Shown piece by piece: positions 1-12,662 of a DNA stretch of 64,000 nt (position 1 is its first letter; every line of letters starts with the position of its first letter). The stretch lies in contig JAUJPP010000005.1 of the NCBI GenBank assembly GCA_030562195.1, positions 31,607,106 through 31,671,105 of the forward strand, written 5' to 3'. Both the position numbers and the translations under genes were made by a program. Below the pieces are notes generated by a model. It worked only from the letters and a program-made list of their open reading frames with translations. It was not told the DNA's origin and made no database searches. The stretch comes from Nipponacmea schrenckii. Lineage: Eukaryota; Mollusca; Gastropoda; Lottiidae.

Positions 1-374
1 GTTTCATCAATTTTAATACGAACAGTTTTATTTAATACCTGACATGGAATTTAGTTTTCAAAAAAACTTTTCAGAGATAATGGCAGCAGTTAGTCGACAT
101 CGGTTATTGTCATTGACAAAGGAAAACTTATAGCCAAATCTAAACAAACGCACTAGTTTTACAACTTAAAAATATTGACATTGATAACCAGCACCACAAA
201 TAAATACGTATACCATTATGTAATATTTGATTTTTTATCAAACAAATATTATAGCCTTGTAAAATGACCAATGCTTATCTATCTTTTCCAGAATATAAGC
301 CATCAATAGTTTAATAACTTCCCCACCTTTCTGTTACCTACGATTAAACTTTATCTAGATTACAGTATCGACTA
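1..374. other. AT-rich sequence without recognisable gene
   Basis: I see no coding block, RNA gene or repeat array here. The last bases contain degenerate TATAGCC words that lead into the minisatellite. Confidence 0.5.
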
Positions 375-3236
375 TAGCCTTCTGTACTCTGTTTTACCTC
401 TGTTCTCCATATTAACAATCATAGCCTTTCTTCTAGATATTAACTACCATAGCCGTTATTCTAGATATTATGAGTTACTTCCATAGCATTTCTTCTAGAT
501 ATTATCAACTATGGACTTTTTTCTTCATATTAACTACCATAGTATCTCTACTCCATATTACCTTCCATAGCCTTTCTTCTAGATATTAACTACCATAGCC
601 TTTCTTATCCATATCAACTAATATAGCCTTTCTTCTAGATATTAACTACCATAGCATTTCTTCTACATATTAACTACCATAGCCTTTTTTTTATATTAAC
701 TACCAAAGCCTTTCTTTTAGATATTAACTGCCATAAACTTTCTTCTAGATATTACCTACCACAGCCTTCTAGATAGTAACTACCATAGCCTTCTCCTCGA
801 TATTTACTACCATAGCCTTTCTTCTCGATCTTTACTACCATAGCCTTTTTTTAAAAATATTAACTTCCATAGCCTTTCTTTGAAATATTAACTGCCATAG
901 CCTTTCTCCTCGATATTCACTACCATGGCCTTTCTTCTCGATATTTACTACCATAGCCTTTCTTCTAGATATTCACTACCATAGCCTTTCTTCTCAATAT
1001 TCACTACCATAGCCTTTCTTCTAGATATTTACTACCAAAGCCTTTCTTCTCGATATTCACTACCATGGCCTTTCTTCGCAATATTCACTACCATAGCCTT
1101 TCTTCTAGATATTCACTACCATAGCCTTATTTCTCAATATTCACTACCATAGCCTTTCTTCTAGATATTAACTACCATAGCTTTTCTTTTAGATATTAAC
1201 TACCATAGCCTTTCTTTTAGATATAAACTGCCATAGCCTTTCTCCTCGATATTCACTACCATAGACTTTCTTCTCGATCTTTACTACCATAGCCTTCTAG
1301 ATATTCACTACCATGGCCTTTCTTCTCGATATTCACTACCATAGCCTTTCTTCTAGAAATTTACTACCATAGCCTTTCTTTAAGATATTAACTACCATAG
1401 CCATTGTTCTGATTATTTACTACAATAGCTTTTCCTCTATATATTAACTACTATAGGCTTTATTATACATATCAGCTATCATAGACTTTATTTTAGATTT
1501 TAACTTTCATAGCCTTTCTTTTAGATATTAACTACCATAGCCTTTCTTCTCCATATTAACTAATATAGCCTTTCTTCTCGATATTCACTACCATATAACT
1601 TTTATTCAATAAGATCTTGGTAGCCATTGTTCTGATTATTTACTGCCATAGCTTTTCCTCTATATATTAACTACCATAGGCTTTATTATACATATTAACT
1701 ATCACAGCCTTTCTTTTAGATATTAACTTTCATAGCCTTTCTTTTAGATATTAACTTTCATAGCCTTTCTTTTAGATATTAACTACCATAGCCTTCTAGA
1801 TATTCACTACCATAGCCTTTCTTCTCGATATTTACTACCATAGCCATTGATCTGATTATTTACTACCATAGCATTTCTTCTACTGCCATAAACATTCTTC
1901 TAGATATTACCTACCATAGACTTTCTTATAGATATTAACTACCATAGCTTTTCTTTTAGATATTAACTACCATAGCCTTTCTTTTAGATATTAACTGCCA
2001 TAGCCTTTCTCCTCGACATTCACTACCATAGACTTTCTTCTCGATCTTTACTACCATAGCCTTCTAGATATTAACTACCATAGCCTTCTCCTCGATATTT
2101 ACTACCATAGCCTTTCTTCTCGATCTTTACTACCATAGCCTTTTTTTTAAAAATATTAACTTCCATAGCCTTTCTTTGAAATATTAACTGCCATAGCCTT
2201 TCTCCTCGATATTCACTACCATAGCCTTTCTTCTCGATATTTACTACCATAGCCTTTCTTCTAGATATTCACTACCATAGCCTTTCTTCTCAATATTCAC
2301 TACCATAGCCTTTCTTCTAGATATTTACTACCAAAGCCTTTCTGCTCGATATTCACTACCATGGCCTTTCTTCGCAATATTCACTACCATAGCCTTTCTT
2401 CTAGATATTCACTACGATAGCCTTATTTCTCAATATTCACTACCATAGCCTTTCTTCTAGATATTAACTACCATAGCTTTTCTTTTAGATATTAACTACC
2501 ATAGCCTTTCTTTTAGATATTAACTGCCATAGCCTTTCTCCTCGATATTCACTACCATAGACTTTCTTCTCGATCTTTACTACCATAGCCTTCTAGATAT
2601 TCACTACCATGGCCTTTCTTCTCGATATTCACTACCATAGCCTTTCTTCTAGAAATTTACTACCATAGCCTTTCTTTTAGATATTAACTACCATAGCCAT
2701 TGTTCTGATTATTTACTACAATAGCTTTTCCTCTATATATTAACTACTATAGGCTTTATTATACATATCAGCTATCATAGACTTTATTTTAGATTTTAAC
2801 TTTCATAGCCTTTCTTTTAGATATTAACTACCATAGCCTTACTTCTCCATATTAACTAATATAGCCTTTCTTCTCGATATTCACTACCATATAACTTTTA
2901 TTCAATAAGATCTTGGTAGCCATTGTTCTGATTATTTACTGCCATAGCTTTTCCTCTATATTAACTACCGTAGGCTTTATTATACATATTAACTATCACA
3001 GCCTTTCTTTTAGATATTAACTTTCATAGCCTTTCTTTTAGATATTAACTACCATAGCCTTCTAGATATTCACTACCATAGCCTTTCTTCTCGATATTTA
3101 CTACCATAGCCATTGATCTGATTATTTACTACCATAGCTTTTCCTCTATATATTAACTACCATAGGCTTTATTATACATATTAACTATTATAGCCTTCTA
3201 GATATTAACTACCAAGGCCTTTCTTCTAAATATTCA
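375..3236. repeat. ~28-bp minisatellite with higher-order structure
   Basis: About a hundred degenerate tandem units of roughly 28 bp share the core CTACCATAGCCTTTCTTC followed by a variable TAGATATTAA or CGATATTCA part. Units are not randomly ordered. A string of distinctive variants (a unit with a T-tract at about 830-850, the AATAAGATCTTGG interruption at 1609-1620, CTGATTATTTACT units) recurs about 1,295 bp later at 2,135-2,155 and 2,905-2,916. The array is therefore two tandem copies of a ~1.3-kb block, the second truncated near 3,200. There is no sustained reading frame and no promoter or gene in it. Confidence 0.95.
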
Positions 3237-4690
3237 ATACATGCGCGTATGTAGTCCTTACTTTGAGCAGCGAACTTTTGATTATGTCTGGAGACATAGA
3301 CAACGAATGTGAAAAGAACAGCGATATTTTCTTTTTGGGGGACACTGGACGAGAATGTGTGGACCAAGATCTGGACTAGGAAAGACTGGTAGCAGAAACA
3401 AAGATCAAATTAAGGGTTCGAAGCTAATTTAAAGTGAGGTCGAATATATGGAGAACTTTTGGATAGTCGTAAAAAGTTAACAGAAACCAAGGATCAAACA
3501 GTAACAAAAGGTAACCCACGTTCTAACATTAGAATCTGGAATTGTATTAAACATACTTAATATGTCAGTATTTAACACAGTTATTTCCAGATGGCATATA
3601 GTTCATGAAGTTTATCCTAGTTTACGTATTGCCCTTGAACTCAAAACCATTATCTCAGTTCATCCCTAACACCCTGTAACAAAATTACCTTGTACTAGAC
3701 ATTGAAAGAATTGTGTTTATCGTTTAATTGTGAAATACATTAGCACGTCCGCGTGGAAAGATATTTTAAAAGTCGAATATTGGTTGAACTATTAACTTGG
3801 ATTTAAGAACTTGATATTACTTTTGTATAACAAATCTTTGATGAATTTTAGTACTTGTGATAATTGCAAAAAAAAACGAAATACAATTCAAAACTGATCG
3901 TTTCTGTCATTTAATTTTTCTTGCTTATGCCAGAGGTTTTCGCATCCATAAGATTGAAAGTTGAAATAAAACATAAATAACGAATGAGAAAAGGTTTATT
4001 CGCAGAGAGTTACTCATTTCAAATACAATTTGAAAGGCATATTACACACTCTCCGTATGAGAAAAATAGCATTGAGTTAAAAAGTGAAACAAAATTGTTG
4101 TCTAAATGTTATTTTGAATTGTTAGATATAAGTATCGATGTATGGATTTCTATTACTGATCGTATTGTTTAAAACTGTAGTTATTTCTTTGATTGTTACA
4201 AAACTTGTGGTATCTGTATTAAAAAAATAGTTAATTAGTAATACTGTAATACTCCCAGGTGTCTAGCTAATATAGAAAACTATCCTATACTTTGCGATCA
4301 AAGTATGAAAAACAATACACAGATAGCTTTTAGAATATAAAGTACTCCGTACTAATTCTCTAGTGCATAAGCCTCCTTTTCATGGTAATTCATTGTATTG
4401 GACTTACAATTCTGATCCATTAAAGATACACAGAAAGACTACATTTAATAAGTAGGTCAAAGCATCTGAGAAGAGTTACACTTTCACAATTAACGAAATC
4501 TTAAAATATATAACCTAAGCAAGGGCTGGTATGTCATGTTATAAGAGGAATGGCGCAAGTTTGTATGGGGTAATGACGTATAAAGCTCACAGCTAATACC
4601 TCACAATCTTAATATATTACTTATATGTCAATGGGAAAGAAAAACTATGCAATATCCCAAAGGCTCCAGATTAAAATTATGTGCAAAGAT
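3237..4690. other. Intergenic, no gene recognised
   Basis: AT-rich unique-looking DNA. The one open stretch (3984-4172) has no family resemblance and no splice context I could support. Confidence 0.4.
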
Positions 4691-4828
4691 TTTCTTTTGT
4701 AATAATGGCCCTAATGTGTTTTACTTTTTTACCGTTTGATGTCTGGCAATATTGCTAATTGATATTGTATGGCCTAATTTTTTTACCCTTTTGTAATAAA
4801 GATATTATTATTATTATTATTATTAATT
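4690..4828 (+). mobile_element. LINE 3' tail fragment ending in (ATT)n
   Basis: The words GGCCTAATTTTTTTACCC, TGTAATAAAG and a run of ATT triplets (4803-4826) resemble the 3' untranslated end of the LINE at 63.17-63.33 kb on the other strand (GGCCTAATTTTCACCCC, AATAAAG, then ATT-rich end). No coding part is preserved upstream, so this is a heavily 5'-truncated or eroded insertion. Family assignment rests on this tail similarity only. Confidence 0.5.
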
Positions 4829-7800
4829 CTCAATCTCAAATACTACATGTCATTAGATACTCGTCAACTAGAAAATTCGTATGAACTTTAGTTAAGTGCT
4901 ATGTCAACTCAAATTAATTTAACCGAATCGAGATTAAACGTTTTCTACCAAACATAGTGAAACGATAGTGTGAAAAGGAAGTACCACTTTAACGATTATC
5001 TCTATTAACTTTTTTCAAAATGCTCCAAAGAACATTATGTTGAACAGAAATGAAAGGTTAGTTTTATTTTGTCGTTCTATATTACCTTGTCAATACCTAT
5101 TATTCATACATGCCAAGGCAATTCTACAAGGATGGGCGGGCGCTGGTTTATTCCCATTCTGCCACTTCAACTCCCTTATTCTCCACAACCCAAATTTCAG
5201 ATGTTTTATCATCGAGCTCTTAATTGCCTGTTGGTATTGGCCCATCACCTAAGGATTTATAGGAATTCACAAACAATGTTTTCCTGAATATGTTTAGATT
5301 GATGATGTAGGATTTTCTTGGGATTTCACACTAAATGCTAATCAGATTAGCCGACATGAAGATCAAATTAGGTTCAAGAGAGGATTTCAAATTATTCATC
5401 GGATCTGAAAGTTAATTATCACGTGAGTTACAAATTATTCGCGATATTGGGTTTAAATCGCAGGTGAAGAAAAATATACATGTAATATCAAATGCTAGGA
5501 TTGAAACCGTCCAAACAAAAATTGTGGTCTCGGAGCTTCAAAAGTATGAAAATTCAGCATACTTTTTGTCCTACACTTTCGCGGAAGTGTGGAATTTTCT
5601 ACTATGGACATAGTTTTTGGTTTTTGCAATAAATGACCTTACTGAACAATGAGAATTAAGTCCTTGAGAGAGAGATATCAGTTAAGATGCTAATCTATCT
5701 ATATTTATTTTTGATTATTTATATTTTCACATTTTTCTTTCTTTTAAACTCCTCTTTACTTCTACTTGTTTTGGATTTCCACCTCGAATCGAATCGTTTT
5801 GTTTTTGGCCTTTACTACATACTGGCGAATCATTATTTTCTTTAAAAAAATCAGAATTCTCAATACCATATTTTGACAGTTGTACATGTACTGCATAATT
5901 AGAATGTTTTCAAATTGCCAGTTATATTAATCGATGTAATTAGTGTTGAAGTATTGTAAGTGTTGAACTTTATCCGAACACTTTCTATCTTTGCTAATGA
6001 TGATTCTAATAATCCCAACAGTCTGACAGAATTTCACCCAGTTTGATATTTAAATGTCAAGGAGATCTAGCCAGTAAATTGATTTCAAGATTTTGAATAA
6101 AGCGAAATTTTTAGTAAAATATATTGTTAAATAATGTATTAAGGAATAATGTGATTTAGTTTTGTGGATTCTATAATTTTTTTAAAGTTAATTTATGTTT
6201 GCAGCGACGTTAAACTTCAAATTTGTATCTTTCCCATCTCCTGTCAGTCACAAGTTCTGACGTACAGAAATTATCAGCAATATTATTAAGTTCATATCGC
6301 GAGTTCTCACCGAAACAATCAAAAATTCATATAATACGGTTATCCAACTTCCGATGAGAGCATCTTGGTTCTGAATGTAACGGACTATAGCCTGCAGGAT
6401 GAGTGGAACAGACGGTTATTGGAGGTTAATACTATTGATTTGAATGTTTAGATCTAAGTTATTTGATAATATTCTCGATTATACCAGTAGTTAGTTAATT
6501 ATATACTACATATATAATATGCTCTAATCTAAATATAACTGGAAATTCGCGTCTTCTCAACCAGTATATGATGAATCCAAGATCAATACCATTCATGGTA
6601 TATCGTCAAATAATTACTATTTCCTATTTTCATATATTTAATCACTCTCGATATTAGTTGCAGCGCAGAACTGTATCTGTGCTATTCTACAAATCTATCA
6701 ACTAATCCGAAATGCAGAAAAAGGATTCTGGCCATCAGGGTACCTATACAACCTTATGATTCCTGTTAAAGACGAATGCTAACTTTGAATTCTCCTTTCA
6801 AAGGCTTTTATCAATGTTGCTTTACTTACTCATCTGTTACTGAGCCCTTAGGTTCTGCACATCGACAAAGCATACCAAGCAGAGTTTAAAAAGAAAGAGA
6901 TAAAAGACTAGATTTCTAGAACCAGGTGACCCGGGTGATAAGGTATGAAGGCATTTACTGGCTGACTCATTTGAGCAAGTGGAATCGGGACATTTGTTAT
7001 TTCTCATTACAATAATATGTTCTTTTGATATGATCCGGAATTTATTGTAGCTTTTATTCCACAATTGTTGTTAAACCTATCATTTGATATAATAGGCTTT
7101 TATAGATCAAAGAAATAAAAACTAAAGCTGACACAATGCTAAAAGTGACATTATCGGAATTGCAGGGTTTGCAGTAAAACGTCATACTAGTTATTGTAAA
7201 AGTAGGTCAAGATCCTCTCTTGTTAGAAGCGATTGCGATTATTATATGTGGGGACCTCTATCGTACATGCACACATAGCTTGTACTTTAATGTTTTTCTT
7301 ACGTGAGTATACTTTATTTTCAAGGTTTCATTATTAAAGTATAATACGTAAACTAAAAAAATGTATAGTTATGAGATTTCGATTGCATCCAAAGTTTTAT
7401 ACCAGATGATTGTAAACATGGTATGTATATTGTAAGGAGTAAGTGAGATGTAAAGGTCAATTTGTATAAATTACAATGTACCAAAGAAAATTGGAAATTA
7501 TCATAATCTATTAGACAAATAATAACGGAATGTACAACATGATATGTAATGTTAAAGGAAACGTGTTATTGTTTAAATATTCCGGTAATCAAATTGAAAA
7601 TGTTGATTTTTTTTTTTACTTTAAATCGATTTTAGCTAAGAAAATAGAACTTGTCTGAAGATACAAACTGGTGAAAAATCAATTCAAGCTTTGAGCGAGA
7701 TACGTTGTTGTACAGTAGGTAAGGGTATTCTTGTACCTGCATCAGTCATCAGCATATATCAACAATATGAACAATTTGTTCACACAAAACGAGTCAACTT

Positions 7801-10800
7801 CAACATACCGCTCTGTTCTGAGAATTTGTTGAGTGCCAAAGCACGATAACCTAACGAATATTAATATTTAAAGCCATGCATTTGAGGAATAATTCCGTTA
7901 AATAAGATAAACTGAATGATCTCATTAGTTGGTGTGGCTTGTCCTGGGGCTCTGGATCTAATTCACAGTTTACGAACCAGCCAAGAATCACCTGTAGAAC
8001 TTCTCCCGGGGCATTGATTATAACGAAATAAACAGCTACTGCTTAGAGTGTCGCTGATCACAGACACTTTAATCCAAATAATACTGTCTAAATATTAAGC
8101 TTTACTTAAATTATTTTTTGTAGATTTGATTTTGCTTGAAAGCGACATGTCTCATTAGCGGTGCTATCCTTTATATACCCAAACATTTAATGTTACCGGA
8201 GACGTCTGGTTTTGTTATCATATTCCATTTGAAATTACCCAAGATACCCTCTAACATACATTAAATATACTTTTTAGATAGATATGCGTTAGTTTCCACT
8301 TTGGAGTTTACTTTGTTTAGAGTATTGAACTAAAAGAACGCGCTATACCTTCGATAATATATTTTCATGCAAACTGAGAACTTATGCTAATCTAAATCTA
8401 GTAGGATTGTGTGGGGTCGAGGTGGTGTTTCGTTTTGTTTTACCCAAATATTCCACGATAAATGATTTCTATTATAGTTCTATTAGGTTACCTTGACCTC
8501 AATATTATAAATGTGATACATTATAGATCTTGAGATGTAATTAGTAAATGTCGAGAGTCCAGTTATTTTTATACACGTCGCATACTCTAAATGGAAACAA
8601 CATCGAAGTATTTTAGCCGGGAAACATTCTGAAGTTGTTAATTAAAGATTTTAAAGTTTCCTTGAAAACTCAACAGACTATTTCTTAATGGTCATTATGA
8701 CCTAAGGTACATTATCTCTTTCATATGTAGATAATATATGTGTTCACATTTATGACTTGTTGAATTTTGTGTTTTGTTTTTCCTCCGAATCGTACTATTC
8801 CTTATTACGTCTATGAGCGTCTTTGACACAGCTTAAAATCGTACCATTACATAGGTAAGTCTCTCTGTCTATTCTTCTGGATGGCAATGCCAATAGTGAT
8901 GGCTTCAATTAGTTTAGGTTGGAATTTCCTAACCTCTTTTGTAGCTACATGCAATGAGTCACAGAATGGATATTTCGCCAGTCTGTGATGTATATCTTTT
9001 GCGAAATTCATGTTTATGCCAAACTATTTTATGTAGTATAGTCTTTTTGAAGCAGATGGTTATGGAACAAGTTACCTGAATAGTTTTAAACTTGTAAATC
9101 TGTTGACTCTTTGAGAAACTTTGTTACACATCTATTTGAAAGGCGTCACCTAATAAGACCCGTGACTTTTGTCTACGAGAAGACATTAACTAATGTATAT
9201 ACATACTTGTTTGTAAAGAGCCAATGTTCACATTAGAGCAGCAATGTTTAAGCACCTTAAAGGACAATTTCTAACAGAAATCCCCACCAGACGCCAGGCT
9301 TTAAGTCTATCCATGTGCATTAGAACCACATGCGATTAATAAGAGAATTATTTTAATTTATTGATATACATATAATCATATTGATACTGATAACAACAGT
9401 GGATCAACATCCCAGGTTCTAATGGCTCAAACCAGTTTTTAATATAAGGGTATTAAGTACATTAAAAAGAGATGTAATATAAAAAGTCAATATCAAAGCA
9501 TTACATAGAAGTCGATCTCTGTGTGTAAATATCAGTTATTTTGTTAATTGTGTCTGTAGATCAACTTTAATTTACCAAAACCTTTTTTATTTTATTAGTT
9601 TTTATTGAACTGTTTTTTATATCTGATATTGAAACTTGGTATGTATGTATTATTGTTGAAATCACATTGAGTTTGAGAGTGGCAATAATAATATTTTCAA
9701 ATTGCCCTTGCCTTTATAAATGCGTACTATTTACCTTGTAAAGGCAACAGTGTTTTTTTTCGATAAGGATTAAACATGGCTTGTATAGGTGTATTGAAAA
9801 TAACTTACTCAGGATGAGGTTGTGTGGAATTTTGACTGGGTAGGTTTGTCAAAGTAATAGAAGTTTGGATCCGAAATATTCTTGAGCCTAAACCCAGCAA
9901 CTTATGTTTAATCAGCACAAAATTTATTTTAACGCTTTATTTAATTTAGATGCTGTTCATTTTTTGCAACATAAATGTCAAATCTAGCTCATTAGCATCT
10001 TCTAACTTCCGGTTAATTACCTTTTATCTGAGTAGTAATATTTTATTCCAGGTCACGTGATTCCTGTCAGTTGAATTATAGATTTATACATCAGAATAGA
10101 ATGTTTTAATTCGGTACCATACAGAAATTAGAAGTACTTAATTACATACAAATATATCCCGATTGGTTAAACCCGACACGTCAGTCCCAATCATTGACCA
10201 GAGATAAAAATCAATTGACTTACCAATCAGTATAGTATTGTTTGTTTGTTAGGATAATCATGAAAAGAAAGCAATAAGCATTCAAATTTCACGACCAGAG
10301 TGTCTATTTGCTGAAGCTAATTGCTATGATCGAATTTTTTCAAAATCGTAAATTCATACTATCGATTGATTTGGTTCATTCAAAAAAAATAAAATCAGAA
10401 ACTCCATGGTCACATTTGAATAACTCCTTTAACAATTTTATTTTCCTATGGTCAAAATAGTTACACTCGATGACTGAATTTACTTGTTCTTAACACATCC
10501 ATCCAGCTAATAACTACATTACCGAGATACCAATCAGCAAATTACTGCAGCAGATCTAGCTATTATAGTTTTATTGAAGTTCTAGTACATCTGCAACATG
10601 TCTGTTACACCCTTTAATTAAATCTTTCAATTCGCATGTTCTTTCTTCACAAAAACACCAAATCGAAAGTTGTTTAACACTCAAAGAAATTTGAATTTAA
10701 TCTTACTATAGATCTTGTTTTGTTCTAATTTGATTCTGTCTCAAGTTTGCGTGTCGACTATATTTGTGTTTCAGTTAGTGTTTGCCAATTGATCATAATT

Positions 10801-11010
10801 TTCTCATGGAATCTATATTTAAGGAAGGATTGAGTCTATATCTCACACTACTTAATGTTAAAGTAGTAGACTATATATTATGATTACATTTCCACCTCAC
10901 TGTGTCGCATTATACATTACATCGAATAATTCTGTAAAGACAATGAAAAACGAGCAAGTATTAATAAATACAGAGACACTTACACAGTCAAACTAATATT
11001 TTAATGAACA
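4829..11010. other. Intergenic or distant 5' region, no gene recognised
   Basis: About 6 kb without a supportable exon. Short open frames at 5037-5287 and 6837-7064 have no recognisable domain. The transporter downstream must have at least one noncoding 5' exon, which may lie here, but I cannot place it. Confidence 0.4.
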
Positions 11011-11015
11011 CGGTG

Positions 11016-11218
11016 ATGGATATATCTTGTGGATTGTCTACAAGAATAAATAGTCAAATATTGTATCGAGTCATCGAGTAAAAATAGCGGTAGTTTTCAT
11101 TTTATGAGCAATCATATATATATATATATATATATGATTGCTCATAAAATGAATATATCGATGACTCGATACAATATTTGATTATTTATTCTTGTAGACA
11201 ATCCACAAGATATATCCA
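11016..11218. repeat. Fold-back palindrome with (TA)n loop
   Basis: The left arm (11016-11119) starts TGGATATATCTTGTGGATTG. The right arm (11131-11218) is its near-perfect reverse complement. A run of TA dinucleotides separates them, and a second TA run follows at about 11219-11236. Internal words (TGTATCGAGTCATCGA, ATTTTATGAGCAATCATATA) appear in both arms, with a small insertion in the left arm. The structure suggests a palindromic MITE or a recent inverted duplication. Confidence 0.9.
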
Positions 11219-12528
11219 AATATATATATATATATAAAAGCCAGTGATAGCTATACAGTTTCAACGACTTGGCAGTCAAGAAAATGTTTATTGAGATTGA
11301 TTAGAATCGCCGAAAGTTACTAAGAGTGAGCGATATTCCTTGTACACTTATTCTGATAGTGACAAGGTCGGACTGTTCTCAGTTGTTGCATCTAAAAAAG
11401 TATACAACTTATTCATTATGGTATGGGTTTCAGATGGAGTCGCAGTGGTGTAATGCGATGATATATGAACTAAGTCAGGCTATGGACAAAGAGCTATTGA
11501 TTGATATTCAGTGTTTCATCTTTTAGAAAATGCAGGTCTAACATTTAATTTATTGCTCTTTCTGAACTATTCTTTAAGTTGTTTCCTTGTGCGTGTGGTA
11601 AATTGTATAGAATATTTCATGTAGCTCAATTGATTTCGAAATGTTTTTTTATATGTAAAATGCTGGATTGCTCAGATAAAATTATAAATATTGGCACTAT
11701 ATTTTAGTACTAAAGACGAATGCAGACGATCATGAGGCATTGTATTTGATCTAATTGATGCTTACAAATTCTGGTCATTATTATTAATCCCATTGTGCGA
11801 TTGGGTTTGTTCTAATTCGTTTATAGGTAATCTGTATAATTAAAACACGATTCGAATCAATTTTCTGTTAAATACTCTGCATCCATGGACATGACTTACA
11901 TTAGAGATTTAAATTACTCTAGTAGTACTAATTTAACGTACTCAAGTTTAAATTGAAATATATCTTACAAGACTGAGCATGAGCCTGATTCGGCAATAAT
12001 TGACACTCTCTCCCGACTTAATGATATAAGTGGGGAAATTAGATTTAAACGCTTTACACGCGATTTACACTGTTGCTAAATGAATAATATATGTTAGGCC
12101 GAGACATGGAACGTATGCAATCGTCTAATATAGTTCGAGCAGCAAGACTGTAAAAGACATACGACACTTATACAAGTTAAGGTTTGCAATAAACTCTTAC
12201 CACAAGTCCTTCTTAACAATTTATAATGTTAACTCGCTCGTAATTTACAATGCTTATTGCATTGATTTATGACTTGTACTAAGTGTTATTCGCAATAAAC
12301 AAAGCCAATTCAATTTCATAAAGTGCAAAAACGAGAGATAAATTGAATTGCATTCATGTATATCATATTGTATAATTTAGTTAATGTAAAATATCGGTTT
12401 AGAACTTAAAGATACTTTTAAAACGAATACAATAGTCTTAACAGTTGTTTAAACAACTGATAGGGGCACATAGAGTGCTTTTCAGATTAAAATTAAAATG
12501 TCGGTCTGCTATTCAACATTTACGGATT

Positions 12529-12662
12529 AAACGTCGGTCTGATTAGCATTATTGGTGTGTAGACCCAATAGATCACGTGGCAAACTGAAAAAATGACAAA
12601 GTCATTTATGTATGTGATCTATTGCGTTTACACACCAATAATGATAATCAGACCGACTTTTA
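12529..12662. mobile_element. Fold-back MITE-like element
   Basis: Inverted arms of about 45 bp (GTCGGTCTGATTAGCATTAT at the left and its near-complement at the right) flank a short AT-rich centre. A partial copy of the tip (AAATGTCGGTCTG) lies just upstream at about 12,496. There is no coding capacity. Confidence 0.8.

Noticed and set aside
375..3236. CRISPR-like spaced repeats
   Set aside because: Units are contiguous and degenerate with no unique spacers; it is a minisatellite in an animal genome.
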